Positions 1 through 7,255 of a stretch of 20,264 nt of DNA are shown here, piece after piece. The translations under genes were made by a program, and so were the position numbers. Position 1 is the stretch's first letter. Each line of letters starts with the position of its first letter. Below the pieces are notes generated by a model. It made no database searches. It had not been told where the DNA came from and saw only the letters and a list, made by a program, of their open reading frames with translations. Source of the DNA: Bacteroidales bacterium UBA1253 (GTDB lineage: Bacteria; Bacteroidota; Bacteroidia; Bacteroidales; Paludibacteraceae); contig DBVX01000008.1 in the NCBI GenBank assembly GCA_002308815.1, forward strand, positions 255 through 20,518, read 5' to 3'.

Positions 1-284
1 TCTTTCTTGAGCTGCATATCCTCCACCGCAGCCTCGATCACGAGATCGGCATCGGCGAATGTCGCATAGTCGGTGGTGGTGGTTATGTTGGCAAGGATGG
101 CTTTCACTGCATCCTCGGTCAGTTTGCCTTTCTCGATAAGTTTCTGATAGCCTTTCTGAATGGAAGCCATCGCTTTGTCAAGACTTGCCTGTGTGCGGCT
201 TTTCATTACGACGGGCATCTTGGCGGCAAAAGCCTTCACAATGCCTTTTGCCATTGTTCCCGTTCCGATCACATAGATTTTCAT
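1..284 (-). CDS. 3-hydroxyacyl-CoA (3-hydroxybutyryl-CoA) dehydrogenase, partial
   Basis: The gene begins at the ATG at 284-282 and runs off the left edge, so only about 94 N-terminal residues are visible. The protein opens MKIYVIGTGTMAKGIVKAFA, a Rossmann nucleotide-binding start in which the family's usual GxGxMGxGI reads GTGTMAKGI (Ala for one Gly). At residues 80-88 it has DADLVIEAAVE-type sequence, the second conserved block of the NAD-binding domain. The family oxidises (S)-3-hydroxyacyl-CoA to 3-oxoacyl-CoA with NAD(P)+ in the cytoplasm. It follows a crotonase gene by 30 bp on the same strand, which suggests a C4 acyl-CoA pathway and a 3-hydroxybutyryl-CoA substrate. The substrate is inference and the catalytic domain is outside the window. 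Confidence 0.9.
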   Translation of the reverse strand, partial: MKIYVIGTGTMAKGIVKAFAAKMPVVMKSRTQASLDKAMASIQKGYQKLIEKGKLTEDAVKAILANITTTTDYATFADADLVIEAAVEDMQLKK

Positions 285-314
285 AGTCGTATTGAAGTTT
301 AGGTGTTTTAATGT

Positions 315-1094
315 TTATTTGCCCTCAAACGTGCAGGCGGTCTTCGCAAGGAAAGCCGCCATACCGTTCTTCTGATCCTCCGTGTCGAAGCATTGGGCGA
401 AGAGGTTGTTTTCCAACCGCAGGGCATCCGTACGGTTCATATCGTAGTTGCGGTTGATACACTGTTTGGCGTTTCTGACAGCGACTGGAGCGTTCTTGGC
501 AATCTGCTCCGCCAGCGCGCGCACTTTGGGCATCAGTTCCTCGGGCTCGCAGACCGCATTCACCAGTCCGATGCGCAACGCTTCGTCAGCGCGGATAATC
601 TTTCCGCTGTATATCAGTTCTTTTGCCATACCTTGTCCGATCAGTTTCGCCAAACGGTATGTGCCGCTGAACCCCGGTATGATGCCCAGCCCCACTTCGG
701 GCTGGCCGAACTTGGCTTTCGCTGAAGCGTAGCGGATGTCGCATGCCATAGCTATCTCGCAGCCTCCGCCGAGACAGAATCCGTTGATGGCGGCGATAGT
801 GGGAATCGCTAAATCCTCTAACATGCAGAAGGCTTCCGCTCCTCCGTGTCCGAAATTGAAACCCTCCACCTCATCGAAGTGAGCCATTTCGGAAATATCG
901 GCACCCGCCACAAACGAACGATCGCCATCGCCCGTGAGAATAAGCACGCGGATGGCGGTCGAATCAAGGTGGGAGAGGAAATGCTTCAACTCACCAATCA
1001 GTTTGCTGTTCAGCGCATTGAGAGATTCAGGCGCACTCAACGTAAGTGTTCCTATATAGCCCTCTTGTGAGTAGCGAAGATAGGAGTAATCCAT
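315..1094 (-). CDS. enoyl-CoA hydratase / crotonase
   Basis: A 259-residue crotonase-fold protein that starts MDYSYLRYSQEG. The ATG at 1094-1092 overlaps the stop codon of the upstream CoA-transferase gene by one base (TAATG), so translational coupling is likely, and longer upstream readings in this frame are rejected. Family motifs are complete: FVAGADI (about 61-67) and CLGGG (107-111) for the oxyanion hole, and two putative catalytic glutamates, E113 in GGGCEIAMACD and E133 in GQPEVGLGIIPG, 20 residues apart as in classical crotonases. It should hydrate trans-2-enoyl-CoA (crotonyl-CoA) to 3-hydroxyacyl-CoA. With the flanking dehydrogenase and CoA-transferase subunit it forms a short-chain acyl-CoA operon. 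Length is normal for the family. Confidence 0.93.
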   Translation of the reverse strand: MDYSYLRYSQEGYIGTLTLSAPESLNALNSKLIGELKHFLSHLDSTAIRVLILTGDGDRSFVAGADISEMAHFDEVEGFNFGHGGAEAFCMLEDLAIPTIAAINGFCLGGGCEIAMACDIRYASAKAKFGQPEVGLGIIPGFSGTYRLAKLIGQGMAKELIYSGKIIRADEALRIGLVNAVCEPEELMPKVRALAEQIAKNAPVAVRNAKQCINRNYDMNRTDALRLENNLFAQCFDTEDQKNGMAAFLAKTACTFEGK

Positions 1095-1753
1095 TAGTCG
1101 AGCATCGATTTGAGGTTCTCGGAAATGATTAGATCGGCTTCTGTGGCAGCCTTGATCTCCTCTACCGTGAAGTCGGGATGCTTCTCTACCAGTACCAGTC
1201 CTTTGTCTGTCACGTTGATAACACCCATCTCGGTGATAATCATATTCACCTGTCCGGCGGCTGTCAGGGGCAGCGTGCATTGGTGCAGAATCTTCGGCGC
1301 GCCTTTCTGTGTGTGTTCCATAGCGATAATCACGCGCTTGGCACCGACTACAAGATCCATCGCACCGCCCATACCCGGGGCGATTTTGCCGGGGATAATC
1401 CAGTTGGCGAGGTTGCCTTTCTCATCCACCTGTAGCGCGCCCAGTACGCTTACGTCCACGTGTCCGCCGCGAATGATGGCGAACGATGTCGCGCTGTCGA
1501 AGGTCGAGGCACCCGGAATGAGCGTGATAGCACCGCCGCCGGCGTTCACAAGGTTCTTGTCCTCCTCACCCGCTTTGGGCGAGGGACCCAGACCCATCGC
1601 GCCGTTCTCCGTCTGAAGCGTAACGGTAATACCTGCTGGAAGATAATTGGGGATCATGGTCGGCAGACCGATACCGAGGTTGACCACATCGCCGTCATGC
1701 AATTCGCGAGCCGCACGGCGGGCGATGACTTCTCTTACTTGTTCTTTTTCCAT
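1094..1753 (-). CDS. 3-oxoacid / acetate-acetoacetate CoA-transferase subunit B
   Basis: 219 residues, the normal size of the beta subunit of class I CoA-transferases (AtoA/ScoB/ButB type). It shows LGIGLPTMIPNYLP near residues 26-39, QTENGAMGLGP with the probable catalytic Glu at residue 49, and NAGGGAITLIPGA further on. The enzyme moves CoA between short-chain acids (acetoacetate, butyrate, acetate) through a glutamyl-CoA thioester. It is first in the operon: a promoter lies about 60 bp upstream and the next gene upstream is divergent, so subunit A, usually directly upstream, is missing from this position. It may lie beyond the left edge or elsewhere. The start at 1753 gives the family's typical N-terminus. 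Catalytic family is secure; the substrate is not. Confidence 0.92.
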   Translation of the reverse strand: MEKEQVREVIARRAARELHDGDVVNLGIGLPTMIPNYLPAGITVTLQTENGAMGLGPSPKAGEEDKNLVNAGGGAITLIPGASTFDSATSFAIIRGGHVDVSVLGALQVDEKGNLANWIIPGKIAPGMGGAMDLVVGAKRVIIAMEHTQKGAPKILHQCTLPLTAAGQVNMIITEMGVINVTDKGLVLVEKHPDFTVEEIKAATEADLIISENLKSMLD

Positions 1754-1812
1754 AGTCGTTGGTTTATAGGATAATTATATATTTCGGATAATATTATTGT
1801 TCGTTGAGGCGG

Positions 1813-1844
1813 CAAATGTACGCTGTTTTTTTGTTGTGCGCAAT
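1813..1844 (-). promoter_or_regulatory. Bacteroidota-type promoter of the acyl-CoA operon
   Basis: Read on the minus strand, TACATTTG (1820-1813) matches the phylum's -7 consensus TAnnTTTG, and ATTG (1844-1841) about 20 bp upstream is a weak -33 element. It lies 60 bp before the CoA-transferase start, with no other gene between. Confidence 0.65.
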
Positions 1845-1898
1845 TTTTCCCGCGTAAATAGCGAATTTGCCCGAAAGATTCTATCAATTTTCATTTTT

Positions 1899-1906
1899 TA
1901 TCTTTG
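1899..1906 (+). promoter_or_regulatory. possible distal promoter -7 element
   Basis: TATCTTTG fits TAnnTTTG on the plus strand. No good -33 partner is visible. It could give a leader of about 130 nt ahead of the gene at 2038. It is the weaker of two candidates in the divergent 1754-2037 region. Confidence 0.35.
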
Positions 1907-1988
1907 CTGCCAACACCTTAATTTGGGCAAAACGGGCAATAAAATGAATTAAAATGGCAAGAATAGTGTCCGTTATATGTAATTATGT

Positions 1989-1996
1989 TACCTTTG
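1989..1996 (+). promoter_or_regulatory. probable promoter -7 element of the biosynthetic operon
   Basis: TACCTTTG is an exact TAnnTTTG match, 42 bp before the chosen ATG at 2038, a typical spacing for this phylum. The -33 region is not convincing. Transcription from here would start near 2002, downstream of an alternative in-frame ATG at 1954, which supports the start at 2038. Confidence 0.55.
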
Positions 1997-2037
1997 CGCG
2001 CATTTTTGTCCGTCATCAATCTGAAAAACCGCATAAA

Positions 2038-2835
2038 ATGTTCAGGAAGATTTGTTCCATATTGTTGTGCTTTTGTCTGCCTGCCACCGCTTTCTGTCGG
2101 CAGGATTCGCTGTCTGTCGCCGAACGTAACGCCCTTCAGGGCTTCAGTGATAGCATCGACCGCAGCGCGGAAGATTTTGTCCTGGCTTCCGTCTGTATAG
2201 CAGATCCCACAAATATTACTGATGATTTACTCGGTTTCAACGGGCACGCTTGGATACGGCTGCAATGTCCTGTCTTTCATCTGGACAACTGTTTTTCCTA
2301 CGAGGGCGAGAGTGCTAACGAAAATATATTCCGATACCTTACAGGACAGACTAGGATGGGTATGTTCCGACACCCCACTCAAGACTATCTCGAAGACTAT
2401 CGGCACTGGAACCGCGCCGTGCATGAATACAAACTCAATCTGCCGCCGGATGTCAAGCAGCGGCTGTGGGAAATAATGGACAACCACGTCACAAACCGCT
2501 TGTCACTGCCTCATGATCTGACCCGTTACGGCTGCTCGCTCACCGCCGTGCATTTCGTGGAACAGGCACTGCTTCCCCGTAAAATCGCTTACGCGCAACC
2601 GCCCGACAAAGACTTGGTCAAAACCCCCTACGGTGTGATTGTGGCTTGGTCGCGTGCCACGGTGGACGGGCACCCGCTGATGACTTACGCGGGGGACTTG
2701 GTGGAAGCTCCGGCTCCTACTTGGTGGGATATCTGGTGGAATTGGAAAGTGTTTGCCGTCACAGTCGCGATTGTTGCCGCCCTGATACTCATTGTTATCA
2801 TCATTGCGCGCCTCATCAGACACCGCAGGAAATGA
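2038..2835 (+). CDS. DUF4105/Lnb-like membrane-anchored protein
   Basis: 265 residues from the ATG at 2038, chosen because it begins a clean export signal (MFRKICSILLCFCLPATAFC) and sits below the promoter. The body resembles DUF4105, the family that includes the periplasmic domain of the lipoprotein acyltransferase Lnb: FNGHAWIRL (H70), a middle segment with FRYLTGQTRMGMF, and YGCSLTAVHF (C166). H70 and C166 are candidate catalytic residues of the papain/NlpC-like fold. A C-terminal membrane helix spans about 238-258 and ends RHRRK. The soluble domain would thus face the periplasm. It overlaps the next gene by 4 bp (ATGA) and leads the biosynthetic operon, so a role in acyl transfer or hydrolysis of the product is possible. 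Family assignment is from remembered motifs and is moderate; the function is inference. Confidence 0.6.
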   Translation: MFRKICSILLCFCLPATAFCRQDSLSVAERNALQGFSDSIDRSAEDFVLASVCIADPTNITDDLLGFNGHAWIRLQCPVFHLDNCFSYEGESANENIFRYLTGQTRMGMFRHPTQDYLEDYRHWNRAVHEYKLNLPPDVKQRLWEIMDNHVTNRLSLPHDLTRYGCSLTAVHFVEQALLPRKIAYAQPPDKDLVKTPYGVIVAWSRATVDGHPLMTYAGDLVEAPAPTWWDIWWNWKVFAVTVAIVAALILIVIIIARLIRHRRK

Positions 2836-3935
2836 CCTATCCACTTCTTCCATACTCGCAATTTGTTTACGACCTTCGCAAAATTCTGCCGGATGCATAC
2901 GAGGGACACGGTTTCTTGCGTTTCCGTCTCTGCGATCTGGACAGCGGGCACTTGCAGCAGGCATTGCGGCAGGTGGTCAGGCATCACCCCGTCTTCAGTA
3001 TGCACATTGACGACAACGGTCAGACACCTGCCCCTATTGATGACGAGTTGCAGACACAGTATTTCCGCGCATCGTTCTCTGAGGATGAAACGTATGGTTA
3101 CATTGAATTGACTTTCAATCGTATCCTGATGGATGGCTATAGTTTTCATATCCTGAAGGAGGACCTGTGCCGCGCCTACAACAATCTCCCTCTTGAGAAA
3201 GATGACTATACCGGTTATCTACAAGCCTTTCATCGACACTCACAAAGTGAAACCTACCGCCGTCATCGGGAGGAAATGATTGCACGATACGCCAATCCAG
3301 CATATCCCCTTCACCCCCATCCCGACACACCGGTTGAATCGGACATCCCCTCTTCTGAAGAAACCTATTTGGCTGACCTGCATGATATGGGCGGAAGAAT
3401 AGACAGGATCGGCCGGAAGTACGTTCTTTCATCGGATGCGGTGGTTGCCGCAGCTGTCATACTCGCCATAACGGACTACAACCGGACAAATCAAGCCGCC
3501 ATCACTTGGGCGTATGCTGATCGCGACAGCAATGCAAATGCACGCATCGTCGGATCGGTTCACAAGGACATACCTTTGACCCTGCCACGGCTCGATGACA
3601 AGGAGATTCTCTTCCGAGAGATGCGCAATCAAATGCGTTTCGGCATCGCGCATTGCGATTACCCCATCACGCTTTTTTCCCCATTCAATGCGAAATGGAA
3701 CTTCGCCGCGAACCTGATTCACGAGCCGCAGACGGACTTCGCAGGATACCTGCCACTTGAACCCTTCCGGGAGGATGAATACAGTTTTCCGACCTATTCG
3801 CTGTTTGATATACTTATTCAGGACGAACCCTGTCTGTCACTTCGTTTCCGCTATTCGGCAACGCACTACAAAGTAGAGAGTGTCACCCGCTTCGCAGGTC
3901 TCATCCGCGACAGACTGATGTGGCTTACCACGTAA
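2832..3935 (+). CDS. stand-alone condensation-domain-like acyltransferase, degenerate active site
   Basis: 367 residues starting MTYPLLPYSQFVYDLR. The ATG overlaps the previous stop (ATGA). The protein follows the layout of NRPS condensation domains and related CoA- or ACP-dependent acyltransferases: LRQVVRHHPVFSMHID near 50-65 (the usual 'rH.vLr' block), a C3-position segment FNRILMDGYSFHILKEDL at 95-112, and a C-terminal SLFDILI with RFRYSATHY typical of the latch region. In the C3 motif the HH of HHxxxDG is replaced by N96-R97, while D101-G102 remain. The second His is normally needed for condensation, so activity may be lost, altered or non-catalytic. It lies between a DUF4105 gene and a decarboxylase-like gene with 2 bp to the next start. 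Superfamily is fairly secure, the substrate unknown. Confidence 0.65.
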   Translation: MTYPLLPYSQFVYDLRKILPDAYEGHGFLRFRLCDLDSGHLQQALRQVVRHHPVFSMHIDDNGQTPAPIDDELQTQYFRASFSEDETYGYIELTFNRILMDGYSFHILKEDLCRAYNNLPLEKDDYTGYLQAFHRHSQSETYRRHREEMIARYANPAYPLHPHPDTPVESDIPSSEETYLADLHDMGGRIDRIGRKYVLSSDAVVAAAVILAITDYNRTNQAAITWAYADRDSNANARIVGSVHKDIPLTLPRLDDKEILFREMRNQMRFGIAHCDYPITLFSPFNAKWNFAANLIHEPQTDFAGYLPLEPFREDEYSFPTYSLFDILIQDEPCLSLRFRYSATHYKVESVTRFAGLIRDRLMWLTT

Positions 3936-3937
3936 CA

Positions 3938-4999
3938 ATGATTAATCGGCTAAAGGATATATTGGAAGGCAATGCCGGATTGCAGACCCGTCTGGAACAG
4001 GTCATCGCCCGTCACGCCGCTGAAAACCCCGACCGACAAACCAATCCCGTGCAATTGCTATCAGACTTGTACACCTATGCGGAGCGGTTTCTTCATTGCC
4101 TGCCTTATCAAGGACTGGACTTGGGGGAGGATATCAGCCTCTTCCGACGCATTGACCAATCCATCGGCTATTTCTACTACATTTTCGGAGAACTGCAGAC
4201 CCATCCCCTCATCGCCCGCTGGCTGAGCGATTATGACACCGAATGGGGACGCTTCCTATCCTCACAGGAAAGTTGGGCATCCGAGACCCTCCGATTGGCA
4301 CAGGCAGACTCCCTCTTCCAACTTCAGACAGGACGGTACGAATCGCCCGACAATTGGCACTCGTGGAACGACTTCTTTACCCGCCGCCTGTCCGATCCCA
4401 TCGTTCCTGTCGGCAACGATACCGCATTCCTTTCCCCATGCGACGGCTGCATCACCGACCGACCCGTCAAAACAGCCTCACTCGCCAACTGGCTTGACCT
4501 GCTCGGCGACAGCCCGTTTAGAACTTGCTTTGAAGGCGGAACAACTTTCCATATTGTCCTCGACATGTACGACTACCACCGCTTTCACGCCCCTGTTGGT
4601 GGCACTATCCTTGATCTACGCCTTATTGACGGCGTACACCACGCTGGCGGCATCATCATCTGGGACGCAACGGAACACCGTTACCGCTATCAGCAACCCG
4701 GCGACACATCCTTCCAAATGATAGAGAAACGCGGCGTACTCGTTCTTGAAACCTGCCATTTTGGAAAAATAACCATCATACCCGTAGGCGTGGCGCAGGT
4801 CAGTTCCGTCAATTGGAACAGTTCGCTCGCCGTCGGTTCCCATGTCCGGCAAGGAGATGAACTCGGTTTCTTCCTTTGCGGCGGCAGCGACATCGTACTC
4901 CTTTTCGAAAAGAACCGTTCGCCGCTGATTGCATCCCATTCGGTCAAAGCAGGTGAACTGATTGCAGACAAAACGATTACACATCCTGCGAACAAATAA
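3938..4999 (+). CDS. phosphatidylserine decarboxylase-like pyruvoyl enzyme
   Basis: 353 residues from the ATG at 3938, two bases after the preceding stop. A GTG at 3920 would overlap that gene and adds six residues of no evident use. The PSD core is complete: NDFFTRRL, SPCDG (166-170, D169), YDYHRFHAPVGG (H214/H217) and the self-cleavage motif GGS at 315-317, which would cut before S317 to give a beta chain of about 316 and an alpha chain of about 37 residues bearing the pyruvoyl group. Its roughly 140-residue N-terminal extension and length above that of housekeeping Psd enzymes recall PSD-like amino-acid decarboxylases. Position inside a carrier-protein cluster suggests decarboxylation of an amino acid or aminoacyl lipid rather than general phosphatidylethanolamine synthesis. 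That last point is inference. Confidence 0.82.
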   Translation: MINRLKDILEGNAGLQTRLEQVIARHAAENPDRQTNPVQLLSDLYTYAERFLHCLPYQGLDLGEDISLFRRIDQSIGYFYYIFGELQTHPLIARWLSDYDTEWGRFLSSQESWASETLRLAQADSLFQLQTGRYESPDNWHSWNDFFTRRLSDPIVPVGNDTAFLSPCDGCITDRPVKTASLANWLDLLGDSPFRTCFEGGTTFHIVLDMYDYHRFHAPVGGTILDLRLIDGVHHAGGIIIWDATEHRYRYQQPGDTSFQMIEKRGVLVLETCHFGKITIIPVGVAQVSSVNWNSSLAVGSHVRQGDELGFFLCGGSDIVLLFEKNRSPLIASHSVKAGELIADKTITHPANK

Positions 5000-5010
5000 A
5001 TTTATATTCA

Positions 5011-5760
5011 ATGACTGTGAAACGATATGCATTAGTGACAGGCGCAAGCCGTGGTATAGGACGCGCCATTGCCATTGAGCTGGCGAAGGACGGTTGCGCT
5101 GTCTTGTTGAACTACAAATCCAATCATGCTGCGGCTGAAGAAGCAAAACGTCTAATAGAAGAAGCAGGCGGCGAAGCGGAACTGATGCCGTTTGATGTCA
5201 GCCAACCTGATGCCATCAATGCCGCATTGGACAAGTGGTTTGCCGCCCATCCGGACGATTATATTGACGTGCTGGTGAACAATGCCGGCATCGTGGATGA
5301 CGAGATTATGCTGCTCATGGAGCCGGATCAGTGGCATCGCGTGATTGATGTCAATCTTAACGGCTTCTTCTATTGCACCCGCCGCGTGATAGAAGGTATG
5401 GTGGAAAACCATCATGGACGTATCGTCAATATATCGTCTATTAGCGGGCAGACTGGTTTTCCGGGTAAGGTTAATTATGCGGCGGCTAAATCGGCCATGA
5501 TAGGGGTAACCAAAGCTTTGGCTACGGAATTGGCACCCAAAGCAGTCACTGTCAATGCTGTCGCCCCCGGTCTTACAGATACAGATATATTCAAGCAGAG
5601 TATAGAATATACAGATAGTAGGTTCGTAGATGTGAAAAATTACCCAATGAGAAGATTATGCAAACCTGAGGAGGTCGCATACCTTGTATCTTTCCTCTGT
5701 AGCAATCGCGCCGACTACATCTCCGGGCAAGTAATCGGTATCAATGGTGCCGCATTGTAA
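5011..5760 (+). CDS. 3-oxoacyl-ACP reductase (FabG-type SDR)
   Basis: 249 residues, standard for FabG. The NADPH-binding TGASRGIG is at 10-17, NNAG at 90-93, and the catalytic Ser-Tyr-Lys set is S143, Y156 and K160 (YAAAK). It reduces 3-oxoacyl-ACP to (R)-3-hydroxyacyl-ACP in the cytoplasm. It starts 11 bp after the decarboxylase-like gene, so it belongs to the same operon, and probably acts on the chain made by the ketosynthase at 7256. Bases 5581-5640 are only about 30% GC against about 57% in the line before, over the variable lid segment (residues about 191-210), which hints at local recombination. No dehydratase is nearby, so a 3-hydroxy product is plausible. Confidence 0.9.
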   Translation: MTVKRYALVTGASRGIGRAIAIELAKDGCAVLLNYKSNHAAAEEAKRLIEEAGGEAELMPFDVSQPDAINAALDKWFAAHPDDYIDVLVNNAGIVDDEIMLLMEPDQWHRVIDVNLNGFFYCTRRVIEGMVENHHGRIVNISSISGQTGFPGKVNYAAAKSAMIGVTKALATELAPKAVTVNAVAPGLTDTDIFKQSIEYTDSRFVDVKNYPMRRLCKPEEVAYLVSFLCSNRADYISGQVIGINGAAL

Positions 5761-5826
5761 CTGTCGGATTGCAGCCCTAAAAATCAGGAAAATAACGGAA
5801 AAATTTGAAAAGTGTAATTTTTATTC

Positions 5827-5855
5827 CTTGTATTGGTTAAATAAGTGTATTTTTG
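5827..5855 (+). promoter_or_regulatory. promoter of the DUF4143 ATPase gene
   Basis: TATTTTTG at 5848-5855 matches TAnnTTTG; CTTG at 5827-5830 is a weak -33 element 17 bp upstream. A start near 5862 would give a leader of about 68 nt for the ATPase, which is thus probably an independent unit inside the cluster. Confidence 0.5.
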
Positions 5856-5863
5856 CAGCATGT

Positions 5864-5907
5864 TTCCGAAAATCACGGAAGGATTTATGGAATATTTCCG
5901 AATATTC
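5864..5907 (+). promoter_or_regulatory. paired inverted repeats in the ATPase leader
   Basis: TTCCG (5864-5868) faces CGGAA (5876-5880), followed by a perfect 7-bp hairpin GAATATT-TCCG-AATATTC (5890-5907). Both lie between the predicted transcription start and the ATPase ATG at 5930. They could be an operator or an mRNA structure; no T-run follows, so a terminator is unlikely. Confidence 0.35.
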
Positions 5908-5929
5908 AGGAAAAAATTCACACTAAAAG

Positions 5930-7231
5930 ATGGCAAAGAAAGAATTGTTCAAGTCATTAATCGCGCTGACACAAGCCGAGTTGCCGTTTGACAGGACAGA
6001 ACGGGAAGTGGTGATACCCGATAATCCGGACTCTATAATTACCGTTCCCGGTGTGCATCGTGCCGGTAAGTCATCCCTGCTGATGCTTGCTGTAAACAGA
6101 CTCATGGCAAACGGAATCAAACGGGAACAGATACTGTGGATTAACTTTGATGATGAGCGTTTGTCGGACATGCAAACGGAAGAGCTTGACGAAGTGTTGA
6201 GTGCCTATCGGGAGATGTACCCGAACGCTGACCTGAAAGAGGTGTATATGTTCTTCGATGAGATACAGAACATCTTCGGCTGGGATTTGTTTGTGCTGCG
6301 TGTATTCAAGTCATACTGTCCGCATGTATATGTCACGGGAAGCAATGCCAAGTTGCTGTCCAAAGAGATATCTACCGCTTGGCGAGGATGGACGCTTGAT
6401 TATGAGATGCTTCCGCTCAACTTTGTCGAGTTCTGCCGCTTTACTGCCATTGATGCGTTTAGTTGTTTGGAGAGCGGCAAGGCAAGACGACATGCGGCGA
6501 TGGAGAGTTATATACACGATGGCGCATTTCCGCAGGTAGTGTTGACTAAAGATAAATCGACAAAGTTGAAACGCCTGCAGGGCTATTTCAACACAATGTT
6601 GCTGCGTGACTTGGCGGAGCGCCACAAGATAAAGAATATCGAAGGCTTGCGTTATTTTCTCAAACGCATCATGCTCAATCTGACAAAGACCACATCCATC
6701 AACGGCATCTTCAACGATATGCGTTCCGGTGGCGCGAACGTGAACAAAGATGACTTGTACGACTGGGCGGATTGGGCGGTTGAGGCATATATGTTTGTGC
6801 GGTTCCCAAAGTACAGCGCATCGCTCGTTAAGGAGAACCAGTCTCTCCGCAAGTACTACGTGATAGACACCGGTATGCGTCAAGCGGTGCTGATGCCGCA
6901 ATCAACGGACAACGGCAAACTGCTGGAAAACATAGTGGCACTGGATCTGTACCGTCGTCGTGGGGAGGAACGCAAGATATTCTACTGGCAGGAGAGGCAT
7001 GAGTGCGATTTCATTGTTCAGCATGACGAAATTGTGGAGGAGGTGATACAGGTTTGTTGGGCATTGAATGATGAAGATACACGCCAACGAGAAATAGACG
7101 GATTGAAGGAAGCCGCCAAAGGCACGAAATGCAGCAAATTGACCATTGTCACGCGCGATCAACGTGAGACCATAGAGATGGATGCCTATACGATTGATGT
7201 AGTTGGCATTGAGGAATGGTTGCTGCGCTGA
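5930..7231 (+). CDS. AAA ATPase with DUF4143 domain
   Basis: 433 residues, usual for the AAA_14/DUF4143 family common in Bacteroidota. Walker A is GVHRAGKSS at 41-49 (K47) and Walker B is MFFDEIQN at 107-114. The sensor-like VTGSNAKLLSKEI follows. The C-terminal half carries the DUF4143 block, with FYWQERHECDFIV and VIQVCWALND, a degenerate PD-(D/E)xK-like arrangement in which the usual Lys reads Gln. The cellular role of this family is poorly known. It has its own promoter and separates FabG from the ketosynthase gene, so it looks like a passenger cassette rather than a pathway enzyme. Only 24 bp separate its stop from the ketosynthase start, so read-through could help express the downstream genes. 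Confidence 0.88.
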   Translation: MAKKELFKSLIALTQAELPFDRTEREVVIPDNPDSIITVPGVHRAGKSSLLMLAVNRLMANGIKREQILWINFDDERLSDMQTEELDEVLSAYREMYPNADLKEVYMFFDEIQNIFGWDLFVLRVFKSYCPHVYVTGSNAKLLSKEISTAWRGWTLDYEMLPLNFVEFCRFTAIDAFSCLESGKARRHAAMESYIHDGAFPQVVLTKDKSTKLKRLQGYFNTMLLRDLAERHKIKNIEGLRYFLKRIMLNLTKTTSINGIFNDMRSGGANVNKDDLYDWADWAVEAYMFVRFPKYSASLVKENQSLRKYYVIDTGMRQAVLMPQSTDNGKLLENIVALDLYRRRGEERKIFYWQERHECDFIVQHDEIVEEVIQVCWALNDEDTRQREIDGLKEAAKGTKCSKLTIVTRDQRETIEMDAYTIDVVGIEEWLLR

Positions 7232-7252
7232 AAAACCGAACACTGACCACTT
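7231..7252 (+). repeat. spacer repeat copy 1, before the ketosynthase
   Basis: This 22-nt sequence matches 10366-10387 at 19 of 22 positions (shared form AAAAACCGAAYACTGAnnACTT). Both copies lie between an inserted cassette and a pathway gene and contain an imperfect 7-nt period (CCGAACA, CTGACCA). Confidence 0.6.
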
Positions 7253-7255
7253 CTA

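Noticed and set aside
1095..1280. Longer N-terminus for the enoyl-CoA hydratase
   Set aside because: The extra residues overlap the CoA-transferase gene and show no family similarity. The ATG at 1094 gives the normal crotonase start and TAATG coupling.
2646..2831. Upstream start for the condensation-like protein
   Set aside because: The added segment is the Lnb-like gene read in another frame. ATGA overlap at 2832 and the family layout support the shorter form.
3920..3937. GTG start for the PSD-like gene
   Set aside because: It overlaps the preceding gene by 16 bp and adds six unconserved residues; an ATG two bases after the stop is better.
5744..5926. 60-codon plus-strand ORF after FabG
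   Set aside because: It overlaps the FabG end and the ATPase promoter region, is Lys/Phe/Cys-rich from AT-rich DNA, and has no motif.
6311..6901. Minus-strand ORF of 196 codons inside the ATPase gene
   Set aside because: Fully antisense to a gene with intact Walker motifs and no recognisable domain of its own.
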